Of a stretch of DNA of 64,000 bases, positions 7,075 through 17,482 are shown piece by piece. The translations under genes were made by a program, and so were the position numbers. The notes under the pieces were generated by a model. It was not told the origin of the DNA. It made no database searches and saw only the letters and a list, made by a program, of their open reading frames with translations. Each line of letters opens with the position of its first letter. Positions within the stretch are counted from its first letter, which is position 1. Source of the stretch: Alteromonas sp. IB21 (GTDB lineage: Bacteria; Pseudomonadota; Gammaproteobacteria; Enterobacterales; Alteromonadaceae); assembly GCF_016405965.1 (NCBI RefSeq), contig NZ_JAEFCD010000006.1, positions 1-64,000 on the forward strand, in the 5' to 3' direction.

Positions 7075-8163
7075 ACCTATCGGATCGCCTTTTATATGTT
7101 TAGCAGCCCCTTTTCGCGGCTCAACGGTCAAGGCTAGGTGCATAGACAGTGCTCGCGCTGCCTCGCGATAGCTTTCACTCAAGTCGCTTTCAGGTGAGGA
7201 AACTAATAAAGGCGTTCCAGCATCACCATGCTCGCGTATATGAATATCAAGTGGAAGCTGACCTAAAAGAGGCAGGCCGTGACGTTCGGCAAGCGCCTCG
7301 CCACCGTCTTTAGAAAACACGTAATCTCTTGTGCCGCAAGCTCTGCATTGGTAATAGCTCATGTTTTCGATAAGCCCTAGCACCGGCACGTTTACTTTCT
7401 CAAACATGCTTATGCCTTTTTGAGCATCCGCTAATGCTAAATCCTGCGGCGTAGTCACCACCACAGATGCCGTTAGCGGCACTTGTTGGGCCATGGTAAG
7501 TTGAATATCGCCTGTACCTGGCGGCATATCTACAATCAAGTAATCGAGTACAGGCCATAGGGTTTCATCTAATAACTGCTTGAGCGCCCGGCTTGCCATA
7601 GGCCCGCGCCACACAGCAGCATCTTCTTGAGGAACTAGATAACCAATAGAGTTCGCCACCAGCCCGTGAGCCATAAGCGGCTGCATGTGCTTATTATCTT
7701 CACTTTCAGGGTGTGCATCAGGGTTGCCCAACATAATGGGGATAGACGGGCCGTAAATATCGGCATCTAGAATACCCACTTTGGCCCCCTCTTGCATAAG
7801 TGCAAATGCTAAATTGATACTGGTTGTCGACTTACCTACCCCGCCCTTGCCCGACGCAATGGCTATGATGTTTTTTATGTTAGTAACCGGCGCTACTTTA
7901 GTTTCTCCACTGGCCACATTTTGTCTAAACGTAAGGTTGTCAACATCGAGCTTTCCTTTAAGCTGCGTAAGCACTTCTTGTTTAAGGGAGGCTAATTGAG
8001 TAGCAATACAAAATGGCAAGGTAACCGTAACGCCCGCATCTTCATTGTCCGGCTGGCTAAAAGCACACCATGGCAAGGTATCTTCAACATCTAATGAAAA
8101 ATACGTGGCCAAAATAGCAGCAACTTTTTGAGTTAACGGCTCTGCTTTGCGAGAAAAGAACAT
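7057..8163 (-). CDS. apbC: Iron-sulfur cluster carrier ApbC (Mrp)
   Basis: ApbC/Mrp is a cytoplasmic P-loop ATPase that binds and transfers [4Fe-4S] clusters. This 368-residue protein has an N-terminal MIP18-like (FeS assembly) domain (about 1-90). The deviant Walker A follows in GKGGVGKSTTSINLAFAL, then DADIYGPSIP, DMPPGTGDIQLTM and the bridging CRACG CxxC pair near residue 285. The start is ATG at 8163 (MFFSRKAEP); the open frame extends upstream to 8253 but that would run through the divergent promoter region. It is divergent from metG with 108 bp between starts, as in E. coli. Its stop codon lies inside a 14-bp tandem repeat. Confidence 0.95.
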   Translation of the reverse strand: MFFSRKAEPLTQKVAAILATYFSLDVEDTLPWCAFSQPDNEDAGVTVTLPFCIATQLASLKQEVLTQLKGKLDVDNLTFRQNVASGETKVAPVTNIKNIIAIASGKGGVGKSTTSINLAFALMQEGAKVGILDADIYGPSIPIMLGNPDAHPESEDNKHMQPLMAHGLVANSIGYLVPQEDAAVWRGPMASRALKQLLDETLWPVLDYLIVDMPPGTGDIQLTMAQQVPLTASVVVTTPQDLALADAQKGISMFEKVNVPVLGLIENMSYYQCRACGTRDYVFSKDGGEALAERHGLPLLGQLPLDIHIREHGDAGTPLLVSSPESDLSESYREAARALSMHLALTVEPRKGAAKHIKGDPIGIVGKA

Positions 8164-8271
8164 AAAATGCCTTACTAGTAGTAGAATTGTGTGAATTACG
8201 TAATGCAAAAAACGCGGTTTTCCGCTAGTATTTGCAGCCATTTTGAAACGCAAAGAATCAATAACGTCATT

Positions 8272-10299
8272 ATGTCAGAAAAACGCCGAATTCTGGTAAC
8301 CAGTGCGTTGCCATACGCAAATGGCTCTATTCATTTAGGCCACTTGCTAGAACACATTCAAACCGACATCTGGACTCGTTTTCAGCGCCTTCGCGGAAAC
8401 GAATGTTACAGTGTTTGCGCAGACGATGCACACGGTACGCCGGTTATGCTTAAAGCCCAGGAGCTTGGCATTACACCAGAAGAAATGGTGGCGAGAACCC
8501 GTGCTGAACATCACCAAGACCTTGTTGATTTTCATGTTAATTACGACAACTACTATGTAACTCATTCGCCAGAAAACAAGGCACTGTGTGAAGAAATTTA
8601 CACTCGTTTGGATAACGCAGGTTACATCAGCAAGCGTACTATTAACCAGCTGTTCGACCCTGAAAAAGAAATGTTTCTACCGGATCGTTTCGTTAAGGGC
8701 ACGTGCCCAAGCTGTGGCGCAGAAGACCAAAACGGCGATAGCTGTGACGTGTGCGGTGCAACCTATAGCCCTACTGAAGTTAAGAACCCGCGCAGCGTTG
8801 TATCTGGTGCTACACCGGTACTACGTGAGTCTGAGCACTTCTTCTTCGACCTGCCTAAATTTGAAGGCATGTTAAAGGAGTGGATCCGCTCTGGTGCTCT
8901 TCAAGAAGAGATGGCAAACAAGTTACAAGAATGGTTCACCGAAGGTCTTCAGCAGTGGGACATTAGCCGTGACGCGCCTTATTTCGGCTTTGAAATTCCA
9001 GGTGCGCCGAACAAGTTCTTCTACGTGTGGGTAGATGCGCCTGTTGGCTATATGGCAAGTTTCAAGAACTTCTGCGACCAAAACAACCTAGAGTTTGATG
9101 ATTTCTGGAAGGCCGACTCAGAAGCTGAGCTTTATCACTTTATCGGTAAAGACATTACTTATTTCCACTGCCTATTCTGGCCTGCCATGCTAGAAGGCGC
9201 GGGATACCGTAAGCCGACAGGTGTAAACATTCACGGTTTTGTAACGGTAAACGGCGCGAAAATGTCAAAGTCGCGCGGTACCTTTATTAAAGGCCGCACC
9301 TACTTAGACCACCTAAACCCAGAATACTTGCGTTACTACTTTGCCTCTAAGCTGGGTGACGGTGTTACCGACATCGACCTTAACTTTACTGACTTCGCAC
9401 AAAAAGTGAATTCAGACCTGGTAGGTAAAGTAGTTAACATCGCAAGCCGCTGTGCGAGCTTTATCACTAAGCGTTTCGACGGCAAATTGTCTGACAACGT
9501 GATTGAGCCAGAACTTATTGCTGAGTTCCAAAACGCGTCTGAAAGTATTGCTGCGCTTTTCGAAAAGCGTAAGTATCACCAAGCTGTGCGTGAAATTATG
9601 GCCCTTGCCGACAAAGCAAACCAATTCATTGATAACAATGCGCCATGGGTTACCATTAAAGACGAGACTAAGCAGCAGTTCACACACGATGTGTGCTCGC
9701 TGGGTATCAACATGTTCCGTCTGTTGGTTATTTACTTAAAGCCTGTACTGCCGGTACTTGCGGAAAAAGCTGAAGAGTTCTTAAACGACACGTTCGACTG
9801 GAATTCACTGCAAACCCTATTAAAAGGCCACGCCATCAACAAGTTTAAGCCAATGATGCAGCGTGTAGAAATGGAGAAAATTGACGCCATGGTTGAAGAC
9901 TCTAAAGAAAGCCTAGCGCCTGCTGCACCTGCTATCGACCCAGACAGCCCACTTGCGAAAGATCCAATTAGCGAGACCATCTCGTTTGATGATTTTGCAA
10001 AAGTTGATTTGCGTATTGCACGCATTGCTAAAGCCGAACACGTGGAAAAAGCAGACAAGCTTCTGCGTCTAGAGCTTGATTTAGGGGGCGAAACCAAGCA
10101 AGTTTTTGCTGGCATTAAGTCGGCTTACTCACCAGAAGCGCTTATTGGCAAGCATACGGTAATGGTAGCTAACTTAGCCCCGCGTAAAATGCGCTTTGGT
10201 ATGAGTGAAGGCATGGTATTGGCCGCAGGCCCTGGCGGCGACGAGCTATACATTCTAGAGCCGCATGAAGGCGCAAAGCCTGGCATGCGCGTTAAGTAA
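8272..10299 (+). CDS. metG: Methionyl-tRNA synthetase
   Basis: MetG charges initiator and elongator tRNA-Met. The product is 675 residues (E. coli 677). It has the class I signature [11 protein letters not shown] (His21 to His24), the zinc knuckle CPSC...CDVC near residues 145-161, KMSKS in [11 protein letters not shown] at about 330, an anticodon-binding helical domain, and a C-terminal EMAP-type tRNA-binding/dimerisation domain ([12 protein letters not shown] onward). The start MSEKRRILV was chosen because it matches the family; 27 extra in-frame codons upstream fall in the divergent apbC-metG promoter region. A clear terminator follows. Confidence 0.98.
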   Translation: MSEKRRILVTSALPYANGSIHLGHLLEHIQTDIWTRFQRLRGNECYSVCADDAHGTPVMLKAQELGITPEEMVARTRAEHHQDLVDFHVNYDNYYVTHSPENKALCEEIYTRLDNAGYISKRTINQLFDPEKEMFLPDRFVKGTCPSCGAEDQNGDSCDVCGATYSPTEVKNPRSVVSGATPVLRESEHFFFDLPKFEGMLKEWIRSGALQEEMANKLQEWFTEGLQQWDISRDAPYFGFEIPGAPNKFFYVWVDAPVGYMASFKNFCDQNNLEFDDFWKADSEAELYHFIGKDITYFHCLFWPAMLEGAGYRKPTGVNIHGFVTVNGAKMSKSRGTFIKGRTYLDHLNPEYLRYYFASKLGDGVTDIDLNFTDFAQKVNSDLVGKVVNIASRCASFITKRFDGKLSDNVIEPELIAEFQNASESIAALFEKRKYHQAVREIMALADKANQFIDNNAPWVTIKDETKQQFTHDVCSLGINMFRLLVIYLKPVLPVLAEKAEEFLNDTFDWNSLQTLLKGHAINKFKPMMQRVEMEKIDAMVEDSKESLAPAAPAIDPDSPLAKDPISETISFDDFAKVDLRIARIAKAEHVEKADKLLRLELDLGGETKQVFAGIKSAYSPEALIGKHTVMVANLAPRKMRFGMSEGMVLAAGPGGDELYILEPHEGAKPGMRVK

Positions 10300-10364
10300 G
10301 CTACTCAAAGCAACATATAAGCGTTTAGGGTTTCATTTAAAAACGCCCTAACCCGCCTTCATAT

Positions 10365-10401
10365 AAAAGCCACGGCAGTTTCAAAACGTCGTGGCTTTTT
10401 T
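10365..10401 (+). terminator. Terminator of metG
   Basis: GCCACG (10369-10374) pairs with CGTGGC (10390-10395) and is followed by six T. A-rich DNA precedes the stem. It lies 66 bp after the metG stop. Confidence 0.85.
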
Positions 10402-10495
10402 ATTGCAATGTGTCTGTTCGACTCGGCAGAGTAAAGATTGCGCGTGCTGTCGACTTCTCCTTCCCTGCGCTTAGTGGAAAAACGGCTTAGCAGTA

Positions 10496-11356
10496 TTAAC
10501 GGCGCGAGCGGTTAAAGGTAGAGGCTCTTACACTGGCGCCTACTGCGGAAAAACTGGGTTTTAAGTTCCGCTTTGGCTTAATTGCCGTCATAGGAATAAC
10601 CCGCTTTTTCGCTAAAATGACGTAAACCGCACTACACCAAGGCAAGTAAGATGCTAAATACTCTTGAAGCTTAACCGCCCCGCTCCATCGTTGTTGGAAG
10701 AAGAGCGTTGAAAACAACACCTGTCGCTGTTCTACTATTTCGAAGCCAAGTAACTGCAGCCAGTCTTTAATGCGATATGAGGTAAAAAAGCGTGCATCGT
10801 GAAGAACGTTGCCACGTTTTACTGGCAGATACTTAGCAATACCTGCCAAGCTAAGCGGATTGAAGCCACTAATAATGACATAGCCGTTTTGCGTAATGAC
10901 GCGATCTACTTCCCTTAAGATTTCGTGGGGATCTTGTGCAAAATCTAATTCATTAGCCAACAGAAAGCCATCAATGCTGTTTTCCGAGAAAGGCAGACGA
11001 TGTGACTGACCCACTATCGTATTACCTCTATTCTTTTTTACGTTACCATATTCACGGTCTTTGAATGCGTGGCTTGATGCTTTACTTTCGCGTGCTTCCA
11101 TATCCAGCCCATTTCGCTCACACTGTCCACTTAACTGGCTGTCGAATGGGACATGGTTAATATGATGCCGAATTGGGCTGCTATCTAGGTTAATTTCGGC
11201 GCTAAGCGTACCTAATTTTGCAAAGTGATAGCCAAAAATGCGCTCTGCATAATCGCTGCATACGGTGTTGACTGCAGTACGTATATGTTCGCCAGCGGGA
11301 AAATCCCCCCAATTTGTAGGGTAGCGAGGTGGTTTGGCTTTAAACGCCGATTTCAT
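10496..11356 (-). CDS. SAM-dependent methyltransferase, YafS-like
   Basis: This 286-residue protein looks like a class I SAM-dependent methyltransferase of the Methyltransf_11 type. The recognisable part is the second half of the fold: VGQSHRLPFSENSIDGFLL, then the acidic ELDFAQDPHEILREVDRV and NGYVIISGFNPLSL. The GxGxG loop is degenerate. It is divergent from gloB, the place occupied by YafS in enterobacteria, and the N-terminal PTNWGDFPAGEHIR fits that family. The substrate is unknown. ATG at 11356 was preferred because it gives the family-like MKSA start; an in-frame GTG lies 12 codons upstream. The last 30 residues are basic and Ser-rich. Confidence 0.75.
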   Translation of the reverse strand: MKSAFKAKPPRYPTNWGDFPAGEHIRTAVNTVCSDYAERIFGYHFAKLGTLSAEINLDSSPIRHHINHVPFDSQLSGQCERNGLDMEARESKASSHAFKDREYGNVKKNRGNTIVGQSHRLPFSENSIDGFLLANELDFAQDPHEILREVDRVITQNGYVIISGFNPLSLAGIAKYLPVKRGNVLHDARFFTSYRIKDWLQLLGFEIVEQRQVLFSTLFFQQRWSGAVKLQEYLASYLPWCSAVYVILAKKRVIPMTAIKPKRNLKPSFSAVGASVRASTFNRSRR

Positions 11357-11440
11357 TATCACTGCGCGCTCTTTGGTTGCTCTGCTGTCCACAAGCCCCT
11401 ATAGTAACGCATAATTCTACCTACACAAGCAGGTACAAAA

Positions 11441-12232
11441 ATGACGTCAGAAACACTTCCTTCAAACGTAGCCGTTCACCCTATTCCTGCATTCACTGAT
11501 AACTATATTTGGTGCCTTCACAATAATGCTAACGCAATTGTTGTTGATCCGGGTGATGCGGAGCCAGTCTTAGCATTCATTAAAGCAAAGGGCTTAACGC
11601 TTAGCGCCGTACTTATAACGCATCACCACAGAGATCACACAGGTGGTATTGCAAAGTTAGTATCGGCTGTTCCAGACCTTCCTGTTATTGGTCCGCGAGG
11701 TAATCATATTCGAGGCATCACTAAATCGGTGTCGCAAGGGGATACGGTATCGCTGCCTATTCTGAATTTGTCACTGCAAGTGATGGAAGTACCTGGACAC
11801 ACCCTTGATCATATCGCTTTCTTTGGACATGGTGCCTTGTTTTGTGGCGATACCTTGTTTTCTGCTGGTTGTGGGCGATTATTTGAAGGCTCACCGGAGC
11901 AAATGTATCACTCACTAAACAAGCTTAAGCGCCTGTCTGATAGCACAAAAATTTACTGTACCCATGAATACACCCAGGCGAACGTTAAGTTTGCGATGGC
12001 AGTTGAGCCCAACAATGTAGCGCTTAATGAGTATGCAAATTGGGTAGTATCAATCCGTGAACAAAACCTACCAACGCTGCCAACTAATTTAAAAGAACAG
12101 AAAAATATTAACCCGTTTCTACGGGCCCATGAACTTTCCGTAAAAAATGCTGCCGAAGCGTATTGCGAAAATAACCTGGCCGACGATGTAGCAGTCTTTG
12201 CTGCAGTTCGCCGCTGGAAAGATGAGTTTTGA
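11441..12232 (+). CDS. gloB: Hydroxyacylglutathione hydrolase (glyoxalase II)
   Basis: GloB hydrolyses S-lactoylglutathione to D-lactate and glutathione, the second step of methylglyoxal detoxification in the cytoplasm. The 263-residue product is a metallo-beta-lactamase fold enzyme with the binuclear metal motif THHHRDHTGG (His61, His63, Asp65, His66), a second-shell VPGHTLDH, GDTLFSAGCGR and the C-terminal glutathione-binding THEYTQANVKF. It is followed 64 bp later by mltD, the same neighbourhood as in E. coli. Confidence 0.97.
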   Translation: MTSETLPSNVAVHPIPAFTDNYIWCLHNNANAIVVDPGDAEPVLAFIKAKGLTLSAVLITHHHRDHTGGIAKLVSAVPDLPVIGPRGNHIRGITKSVSQGDTVSLPILNLSLQVMEVPGHTLDHIAFFGHGALFCGDTLFSAGCGRLFEGSPEQMYHSLNKLKRLSDSTKIYCTHEYTQANVKFAMAVEPNNVALNEYANWVVSIREQNLPTLPTNLKEQKNINPFLRAHELSVKNAAEAYCENNLADDVAVFAAVRRWKDEF

Positions 12233-12296
12233 TGCATTATTAAGCCGATTATCGTAACATTGTCGGTTTGCAGTGCTCCAAGAGGTTTCTTCATAT

Positions 12297-13961
12297 ATGC
12301 AGTTGAAGTTTTTCCCTCTATCGCCGCTGATATTGGCGATAGGTTTAACGGGTTGTCAGTTAACCGATAATAATAACGACAATGCGCAGATAGAAAGTCA
12401 CGAAAACGCTTCATTAGAGGCCTGTAATGAAATTCATAACACCGAAGAAGCCATTTCAGATTGTGAAATCGCAAGGGACGGCGTTATTGACGTTGTTCAC
12501 CCGAATGATCAGACCTTGGAAGAAGGCGCGGAAATCACCGATACACCTGATGTACATACACAGGCGGTAATTACGGATGTGTGGGCGCGAGCTAGCGCCA
12601 AGTTTGGGCTTGCAATTCCAGATGATAAAAGAATTAATTCTCAACGAAAATGGTACTTAAAGCACCCTGAGTATATGGCTCGTGTTGTTAAACGGGCAAA
12701 GCCTTTTCTTTATTATATTGTTGAAGAAATTGAAAAGCGCGACATGCCTATGGAGCTTGTGCTTTTGCCTATTGTAGAGAGTGCTTTTGACCCCTTTGCC
12801 TATTCCCACGGACGCGCTGCGGGAATGTGGCAGTTTATTCCCGGCACGGGTAAACGTTTTGGCATGCCGCAAAACTGGTGGTATGACGGGCGCCGTGACG
12901 TAGTTGCTTCAACCCAAGGTGCGCTTGATTACCTAACCTATTTAAATGAAATGTTTGATGGAAACTGGCTGCACGCGCTTGCCGCGTACAACAGTGGCGA
13001 AGGCCGAGTACAAAGAGCGATAAAAGCGAACCAACGAGCGGGAAAACCCACTGACTTTTGGAATTTAGACTTACCAAGGGAAACTCGCGCCTACGTACCA
13101 AAGCTTCTCGCATTGGCGGATATTCTCAAAAACAAAGATGAGTACGCTTACTCTTGGCCGGAAATTGAAAATGTGGCTGTTATCGAAGTCGTCGATATAG
13201 GCTCACAGGTCGATTTAGCCTTCGCAGCAGAGCTCGCAGGCATGTCGTTAAAAGAATTACACGGATTAAACCCAGGCTTCAATCGCTGGGCAACCTCTCC
13301 AGATGGCCCTCATCGGCTGGTCCTGCCCATCGGAAAGGCGGCGGCGTTTTCTCAGGCCCTTGCCAATATTGATCAAAAGGAGCGGTTAAACTGGGTGCGC
13401 CATTCCGTTAAGCCCGGCGATAGCTTAAGCAAAATTGCCAAGCAGTACCACACTACGGTAAAGGTGCTAAAACGAATCAATGAGCTGGATTCATCTATGA
13501 TCCGCGTGGGTCAAGCTATTATGGTACCTGTCGCGCTTCAAGAGCTAGACAGCTATACCTTGTCGCAGGAACAACGTCTTGCAAGCTTGCAAAATAGTCA
13601 TAGTTCTAAGCAGAAAGTTAGTCACACAATTAAATCGGGTGATACGCTTTGGGATATTGCGCGTAAGTACAAGATAAGCACCAATCAGCTTGCTAAATGG
13701 AACGGCATGGCTCCAGGCGATATGCTGCATCCGGGCAAAACGCTGGTTGTATGGCAAGAAGGCAGCGCGCAAACTGGGGTTACTAAAACAATTACCTATA
13801 CGGTAAGAAGCGGTGATTCTCTTTCTCGTATTGCCAGTAAGTTCAATGTTAAAATAGGCGACATAGGCAAGTGGAATTCGCTTAATACCAAACGCTATTT
13901 ACAGCCAGGTCAGCAACTTAAACTTCACGTGGATGTGACAAGGTCAAGCGCCTCGGGCTGA
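12297..13961 (+). CDS. mltD: Membrane-bound lytic murein transglycosylase D
   Basis: MltD is an outer-membrane lipoprotein that cleaves peptidoglycan glycan strands with formation of 1,6-anhydroMurNAc. The 554-residue product has a signal peptide with lipobox LTGC (Cys20), then an SLT domain (about 110-260) with catalytic Glu in LPIVESAFDPFAYS and GMWQFIPGTG, LAAYNSGEGRV and the RETRAYVPK motif. Three LysM modules follow: HSVKPGDSLSKIA, HTIKSGDTLWDIA and YTVRSGDSLSRIA. The E. coli enzyme has fewer LysM modules. The ATG at 12297 is preceded by AGAGG and begins the signal peptide; the upstream GTG is less likely. Confidence 0.95.
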   Translation: MQLKFFPLSPLILAIGLTGCQLTDNNNDNAQIESHENASLEACNEIHNTEEAISDCEIARDGVIDVVHPNDQTLEEGAEITDTPDVHTQAVITDVWARASAKFGLAIPDDKRINSQRKWYLKHPEYMARVVKRAKPFLYYIVEEIEKRDMPMELVLLPIVESAFDPFAYSHGRAAGMWQFIPGTGKRFGMPQNWWYDGRRDVVASTQGALDYLTYLNEMFDGNWLHALAAYNSGEGRVQRAIKANQRAGKPTDFWNLDLPRETRAYVPKLLALADILKNKDEYAYSWPEIENVAVIEVVDIGSQVDLAFAAELAGMSLKELHGLNPGFNRWATSPDGPHRLVLPIGKAAAFSQALANIDQKERLNWVRHSVKPGDSLSKIAKQYHTTVKVLKRINELDSSMIRVGQAIMVPVALQELDSYTLSQEQRLASLQNSHSSKQKVSHTIKSGDTLWDIARKYKISTNQLAKWNGMAPGDMLHPGKTLVVWQEGSAQTGVTKTITYTVRSGDSLSRIASKFNVKIGDIGKWNSLNTKRYLQPGQQLKLHVDVTRSSASG

Positions 13962-13994
13962 TGACTGTTTAAAAGCACTATACAGGATACGGAA

Positions 13995-15032
13995 ATGCTA
14001 AGAATTAACCGAGAAAATTTGCGAAACAGTCATGAAACGCCTTGGTTAATTTTAGACTTAGTCATGCTGGGTATACTTTTTATAAACCTGGCATGGCTCA
14101 TTTTTGATGCGCTGTATGCCACTGACTTCGTTTATGGCCTTCTAGGTACTTATTTCCCCGCATTTCTAAATACTTACGACCCTATACACAACAACTTTTT
14201 GCTGGTCGACCTAGTTTTCATCGCCATCTTTTTCACCGAATTCTGCTTTCGCTGGATTGTTGCTATTGTTCGAAAAGAACACTTACGTTGGTATTTCTTC
14301 CCTTTTTTACACTGGTACGACATTATCGGCTTGATACCAACCGGCCCTACTCGCCTGTTTCGTTTCTTGCGCATATTCTCAATACTACATCGACTGCACA
14401 AGTTCGAAATTATCGACTTAAATCAAACCGCGGTCTTCCGCTTTTTTGCGTTCTATTATGATGTATTTGTGGAAGAACTGAGCGACCGGATTGTTGTTAA
14501 AGTGCTAAGTGACGCGCAAAAAGACATCTCTGCGGGCTCTCCTTTGTTAGATGATATTAACGCACAAGTGCTTGCCCCCCGCCGTCCTGTCATTACTCAA
14601 TGGATGGCAGGTGTAATCAATCATTTAGGCCAGTCTATTCAAAGCGAAGAACACGGCGAGGTGATTCGAGAGCACGTACGGAAAAGTGTAGGTAAAGCGG
14701 TAAGAAGCAATGCACAAGTTTCCTCTCTTCACTACCTGCCGGTAATTGGTAGAACTATCGAAAACACCCTAGAGGAGTCGGTAACGGATATCGTAACCAC
14801 ATCGCTGGTAAACCTGTTAAGCGACTTAGACGCTGAACGAATTGACCACTTTATTTCTGTGGGCATGCACGACTATACACCTACTGCCGACGCGCTAGAT
14901 AAAGAAGTGCTTAATGTTGTAAATGAATGTTTGGAATTGGTGAAAGCCCATGTTGCACAGCAGCGTTGGAAGTCACATCTCACCGAAAAAGAAACAGCTA
15001 TTCCTACCGGCAAACCTGACGTAAACCAATAA
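13995..15032 (+). CDS. Voltage-sensor-like membrane protein without pore domain
   Basis: This 345-residue protein starts with about 145 residues resembling the S1-S4 voltage-sensor domain of ion channels. S1-like: LVMLGILFINLAWLIFDA. S2-like: VDLVFIAIFFTEFCFRWIV, with an acidic residue in the helix. Then comes WYDIIGLIP and an arginine-repeat S4-like helix RLFRFLRIFSILHRLHKF. No S5-pore-S6 segment follows. Instead there is a soluble, helical C-terminal 200 residues (VVKVLSDAQKDISAGSP, VGKAVRSNAQVSS, LEESVTDIVTTSLVNLLS). Function is not known; it could be a proton- or voltage-responsive regulator. It lies 33 bp after mltD on the same strand with AGGA ahead of the ATG, so co-transcription is likely. 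Confidence 0.65.
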   Translation: MLRINRENLRNSHETPWLILDLVMLGILFINLAWLIFDALYATDFVYGLLGTYFPAFLNTYDPIHNNFLLVDLVFIAIFFTEFCFRWIVAIVRKEHLRWYFFPFLHWYDIIGLIPTGPTRLFRFLRIFSILHRLHKFEIIDLNQTAVFRFFAFYYDVFVEELSDRIVVKVLSDAQKDISAGSPLLDDINAQVLAPRRPVITQWMAGVINHLGQSIQSEEHGEVIREHVRKSVGKAVRSNAQVSSLHYLPVIGRTIENTLEESVTDIVTTSLVNLLSDLDAERIDHFISVGMHDYTPTADALDKEVLNVVNECLELVKAHVAQQRWKSHLTEKETAIPTGKPDVNQ

Positions 15033-15212
15033 GCGCTGTCTTTAGAATACCCATCCTCGGAAGCAGCGTAACAAACGTTACAACTTGGCATACAGGCTAC
15101 ATAGTTATTGGCGACGCAACCCAAACCCTGCTATTCGGTGTGCAGGTTAGTGTTCGCAAATGGAGATGTGTAGAGCACAAATATTCTGTCAACAAACGTT
15201 GTAGATATCGAC

Positions 15213-15234
15213 AAAAAAGCCCACATCCGTGGGC
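15213..15234 (-). terminator. Terminator of cysS
   Basis: On the minus strand GCCCAC (15229-15234) and GTGGGC (15219-15224) form a six-bp stem with a four-base loop, followed by six T. It lies 45 bp beyond the cysS stop. Confidence 0.88.
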
Positions 15235-15278
15235 GCTCAATTTAGGGCTGAATAAACTGGCTTATCTTTTATGCCAAA

Positions 15279-16661
15279 TTAGGCTTTACGCCACGTTGTG
15301 CCGCTTGGGCCGTCTTCTAGCACTACGCCTTTTGCATTTAACGCATCGCGTGCAGCATCTGCGGCTGCCCAGTCTTTAGCAGCACGGGCATCGTTACGTT
15401 GTTTAATTAACGCTTCAATTTCAGCGGCTTCGTCATCATTGCCCTCACCACCTTTAAGATAGGTGTCTGGGTCGCTTTGAAGCATACCCAAAATTGCACC
15501 TAAGCCTTTAAGAACCGCTGCCAGTTTACCCGCTTCTTCGGCGTTGCCTTTTTGGCGGTTAAGCTCACGGGCCACATCAAACAACACTGAAAAGGCTTCA
15601 GGCACGTTTAAATCGTCGTTCATAGCCGCTTCGAAACGCGCTAAGTAACCACCGTAGCTAAGGTCAGTACTTTCGTCTACTTCAACACAACGCAGCGCGG
15701 TGTACAAACGCTCTAGGGCCGCTTTTGCTTGGGTGATGTTGTCTTGTGAGTAGCTTAACTGGCTACGATAATGCGCCGACATTAAGAAGAAACGCAAGGT
15801 TTCTGAATCGTGCTCTTTAAGCACATCGCGCAATGTGAAGAAGTTGCCTAACGACTTAGACATCTTTTCGTCATTAACTTGTACCATACCCGCGTGCATC
15901 CACACGTTTACATAAGGCGTGTCGTACGCGCAGCACGACTGAGCGACTTCGTTTTCATGGTGCGGGAAGGTTAAATCTGAACCTCCTCCATGAATATCAA
16001 AATGTTCGCCAAGATGCTTGTGGTTCATTGCAGAACATTCAATGTGCCAACCGGGGCGACCGTCTCCCCATGGTGATTGCCATGCTGGCTCACCGGGCTT
16101 GGTGGTTTTCCAAAGTACAAAATCTAGCGGATCGTCTTTACCTGCCGCCACTTCAACACGCGCACCAGCTTTAAGCTGATCTAAGTCTTGCTTACTTAAC
16201 TTGCCATAATCTTCATACTTACTTACGTCAAACAACACATCGCCGCTTTGAGCTTGATAAGCATAGCCTTTGTCCATCAGACGCTGAATAATTTCGATGA
16301 TCTCATCCATGTGGCCGCTTACTGTCGGCTCCACATCTGGCTCTAGTAAATTAATTGCCGCAAAGTCTTCGTGCATCATAGCAATCGTACGTGCGGTTAG
16401 CGCCTCAAAGCTTTCGCCATTTTCATTGGCGCGAGCAATAATTTTATCGTCAATATCCGTGATGTTACGCACGTACTTTACATCTAAACCAAGGTGGCGT
16501 AAGTAGCGTACTAAAACATCGAAGCTAAGGTAGGTACGGGCATGCCCCATATGACTGAGGTCATAAACGGTAATACCACACACATACAAACCCACTTTCC
16601 CTTCTTGAAGCGGAACAAATTTCGCTTTTTCACGGGTTCGGGTATTGTAAAGATGTAGCAT
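15279..16661 (-). CDS. cysS: Cysteinyl-tRNA synthetase
   Basis: CysS charges tRNA-Cys. The 460-residue protein matches the E. coli enzyme in length. It has zinc ligands in YVCGITVYD and HIECSAMN with the downstream HHENEVAQS, the class I motif HMGHARTY, and KMSKS in [12 protein letters not shown]. The C-terminal anticodon-binding region is present and ends in [11 protein letters not shown]. It is divergent from ppiB, and cysS/ppiB-lpxH is a conserved arrangement. Confidence 0.98.
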   Translation of the reverse strand: MLHLYNTRTREKAKFVPLQEGKVGLYVCGITVYDLSHMGHARTYLSFDVLVRYLRHLGLDVKYVRNITDIDDKIIARANENGESFEALTARTIAMMHEDFAAINLLEPDVEPTVSGHMDEIIEIIQRLMDKGYAYQAQSGDVLFDVSKYEDYGKLSKQDLDQLKAGARVEVAAGKDDPLDFVLWKTTKPGEPAWQSPWGDGRPGWHIECSAMNHKHLGEHFDIHGGGSDLTFPHHENEVAQSCCAYDTPYVNVWMHAGMVQVNDEKMSKSLGNFFTLRDVLKEHDSETLRFFLMSAHYRSQLSYSQDNITQAKAALERLYTALRCVEVDESTDLSYGGYLARFEAAMNDDLNVPEAFSVLFDVARELNRQKGNAEEAGKLAAVLKGLGAILGMLQSDPDTYLKGGEGNDDEAAEIEALIKQRNDARAAKDWAAADAARDALNAKGVVLEDGPSGTTWRKA

Positions 16662-16826
16662 GTCTATATTTCCTATTTGTCATAATTTTTGGGCCGCAAA
16701 GTTTAGCACCGTCATCATTTAAATGGTACAAGGCTTTTGCGTTGAAGCACTATTTTGCGCTACTGCCCTCTTTTGCGCTAAAATCCGCGCACTTAATTTA
16801 TAGGCTAACACACAGGACAAACCACA

Positions 16827-17318
16827 ATGGTTACGTTAAAAACAAATTTCGGTGACATCACGCTTGAGCTTTTTGAAGATAAAGCGCCTAAAACCGTAGC
16901 GAATTTCCTTTCTTACGTGGAAGACGGTTTTTTCGACAACACTATTTTTCACCGCGTAATTAACAATTTCATGATTCAAGGTGGTGGTTTTACACCTGAT
17001 ATGGATCAGAAAGACACTAAAGATCCTATCGAAAACGAAGCAGACAATGGCGTAGCTAATGAAGTCGGTACTATCGCAATGGCGCGTACTCAAGATCCGC
17101 ACTCCGCTACTGCACAGTTTTTTATTAACGTAAACAACAACGACTTCCTTAACCACTCTGGCAAATCGGTCAACGGTTGGGGCTACTGTGCTTTTGGTAA
17201 AGTGGTTGAAGGCATGGACGTAGTAGAGAAGATCAAAGCAGTGAAAACAGGCAACCACGGCTACCACCAAGATGTACCTGTAGAACCAGTGATCATTGAG
17301 AAAGCAGTCGTTGCTTAA
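16827..17318 (+). CDS. ppiB: Peptidyl-prolyl cis-trans isomerase B (cyclophilin)
   Basis: This 163-residue cytoplasmic cyclophilin accelerates proline isomerisation in protein folding. It has the [13 protein letters not shown] catalytic segment with the conserved arginine, ATAQFFINV and [14 protein letters not shown]. There is no signal peptide, which distinguishes it from periplasmic PpiA. It starts 165 bp from divergent cysS and ends before a strong terminator, so it is probably a single-gene transcript. Confidence 0.97.
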   Translation: MVTLKTNFGDITLELFEDKAPKTVANFLSYVEDGFFDNTIFHRVINNFMIQGGGFTPDMDQKDTKDPIENEADNGVANEVGTIAMARTQDPHSATAQFFINVNNNDFLNHSGKSVNGWGYCAFGKVVEGMDVVEKIKAVKTGNHGYHQDVPVEPVIIEKAVVA

Positions 17319-17434
17319 ATAACGCTGAAATTACAGCTTAGCTAATTGCCTAAATAACTCTTTAGTCAAACTACTAAACAATGGCTTAGCCGGCACGTTT
17401 TTCGAAACATGCTTATAAGCCTTTAGTTAAATAC

Positions 17435-17462
17435 AAGCCGCGTTAATTTAACGCGGCTTTTT
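17435..17462 (+). terminator. Terminator of ppiB
   Basis: AAGCCGCGTTA (17435-17445) and TAACGCGGCTT (17449-17459) form an 11-bp perfect stem with a three-base loop, followed by a T run. It lies just ahead of lpxH. Confidence 0.9.
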
Positions 17463-17482
17463 AAACCACATTAAGAAGATTT

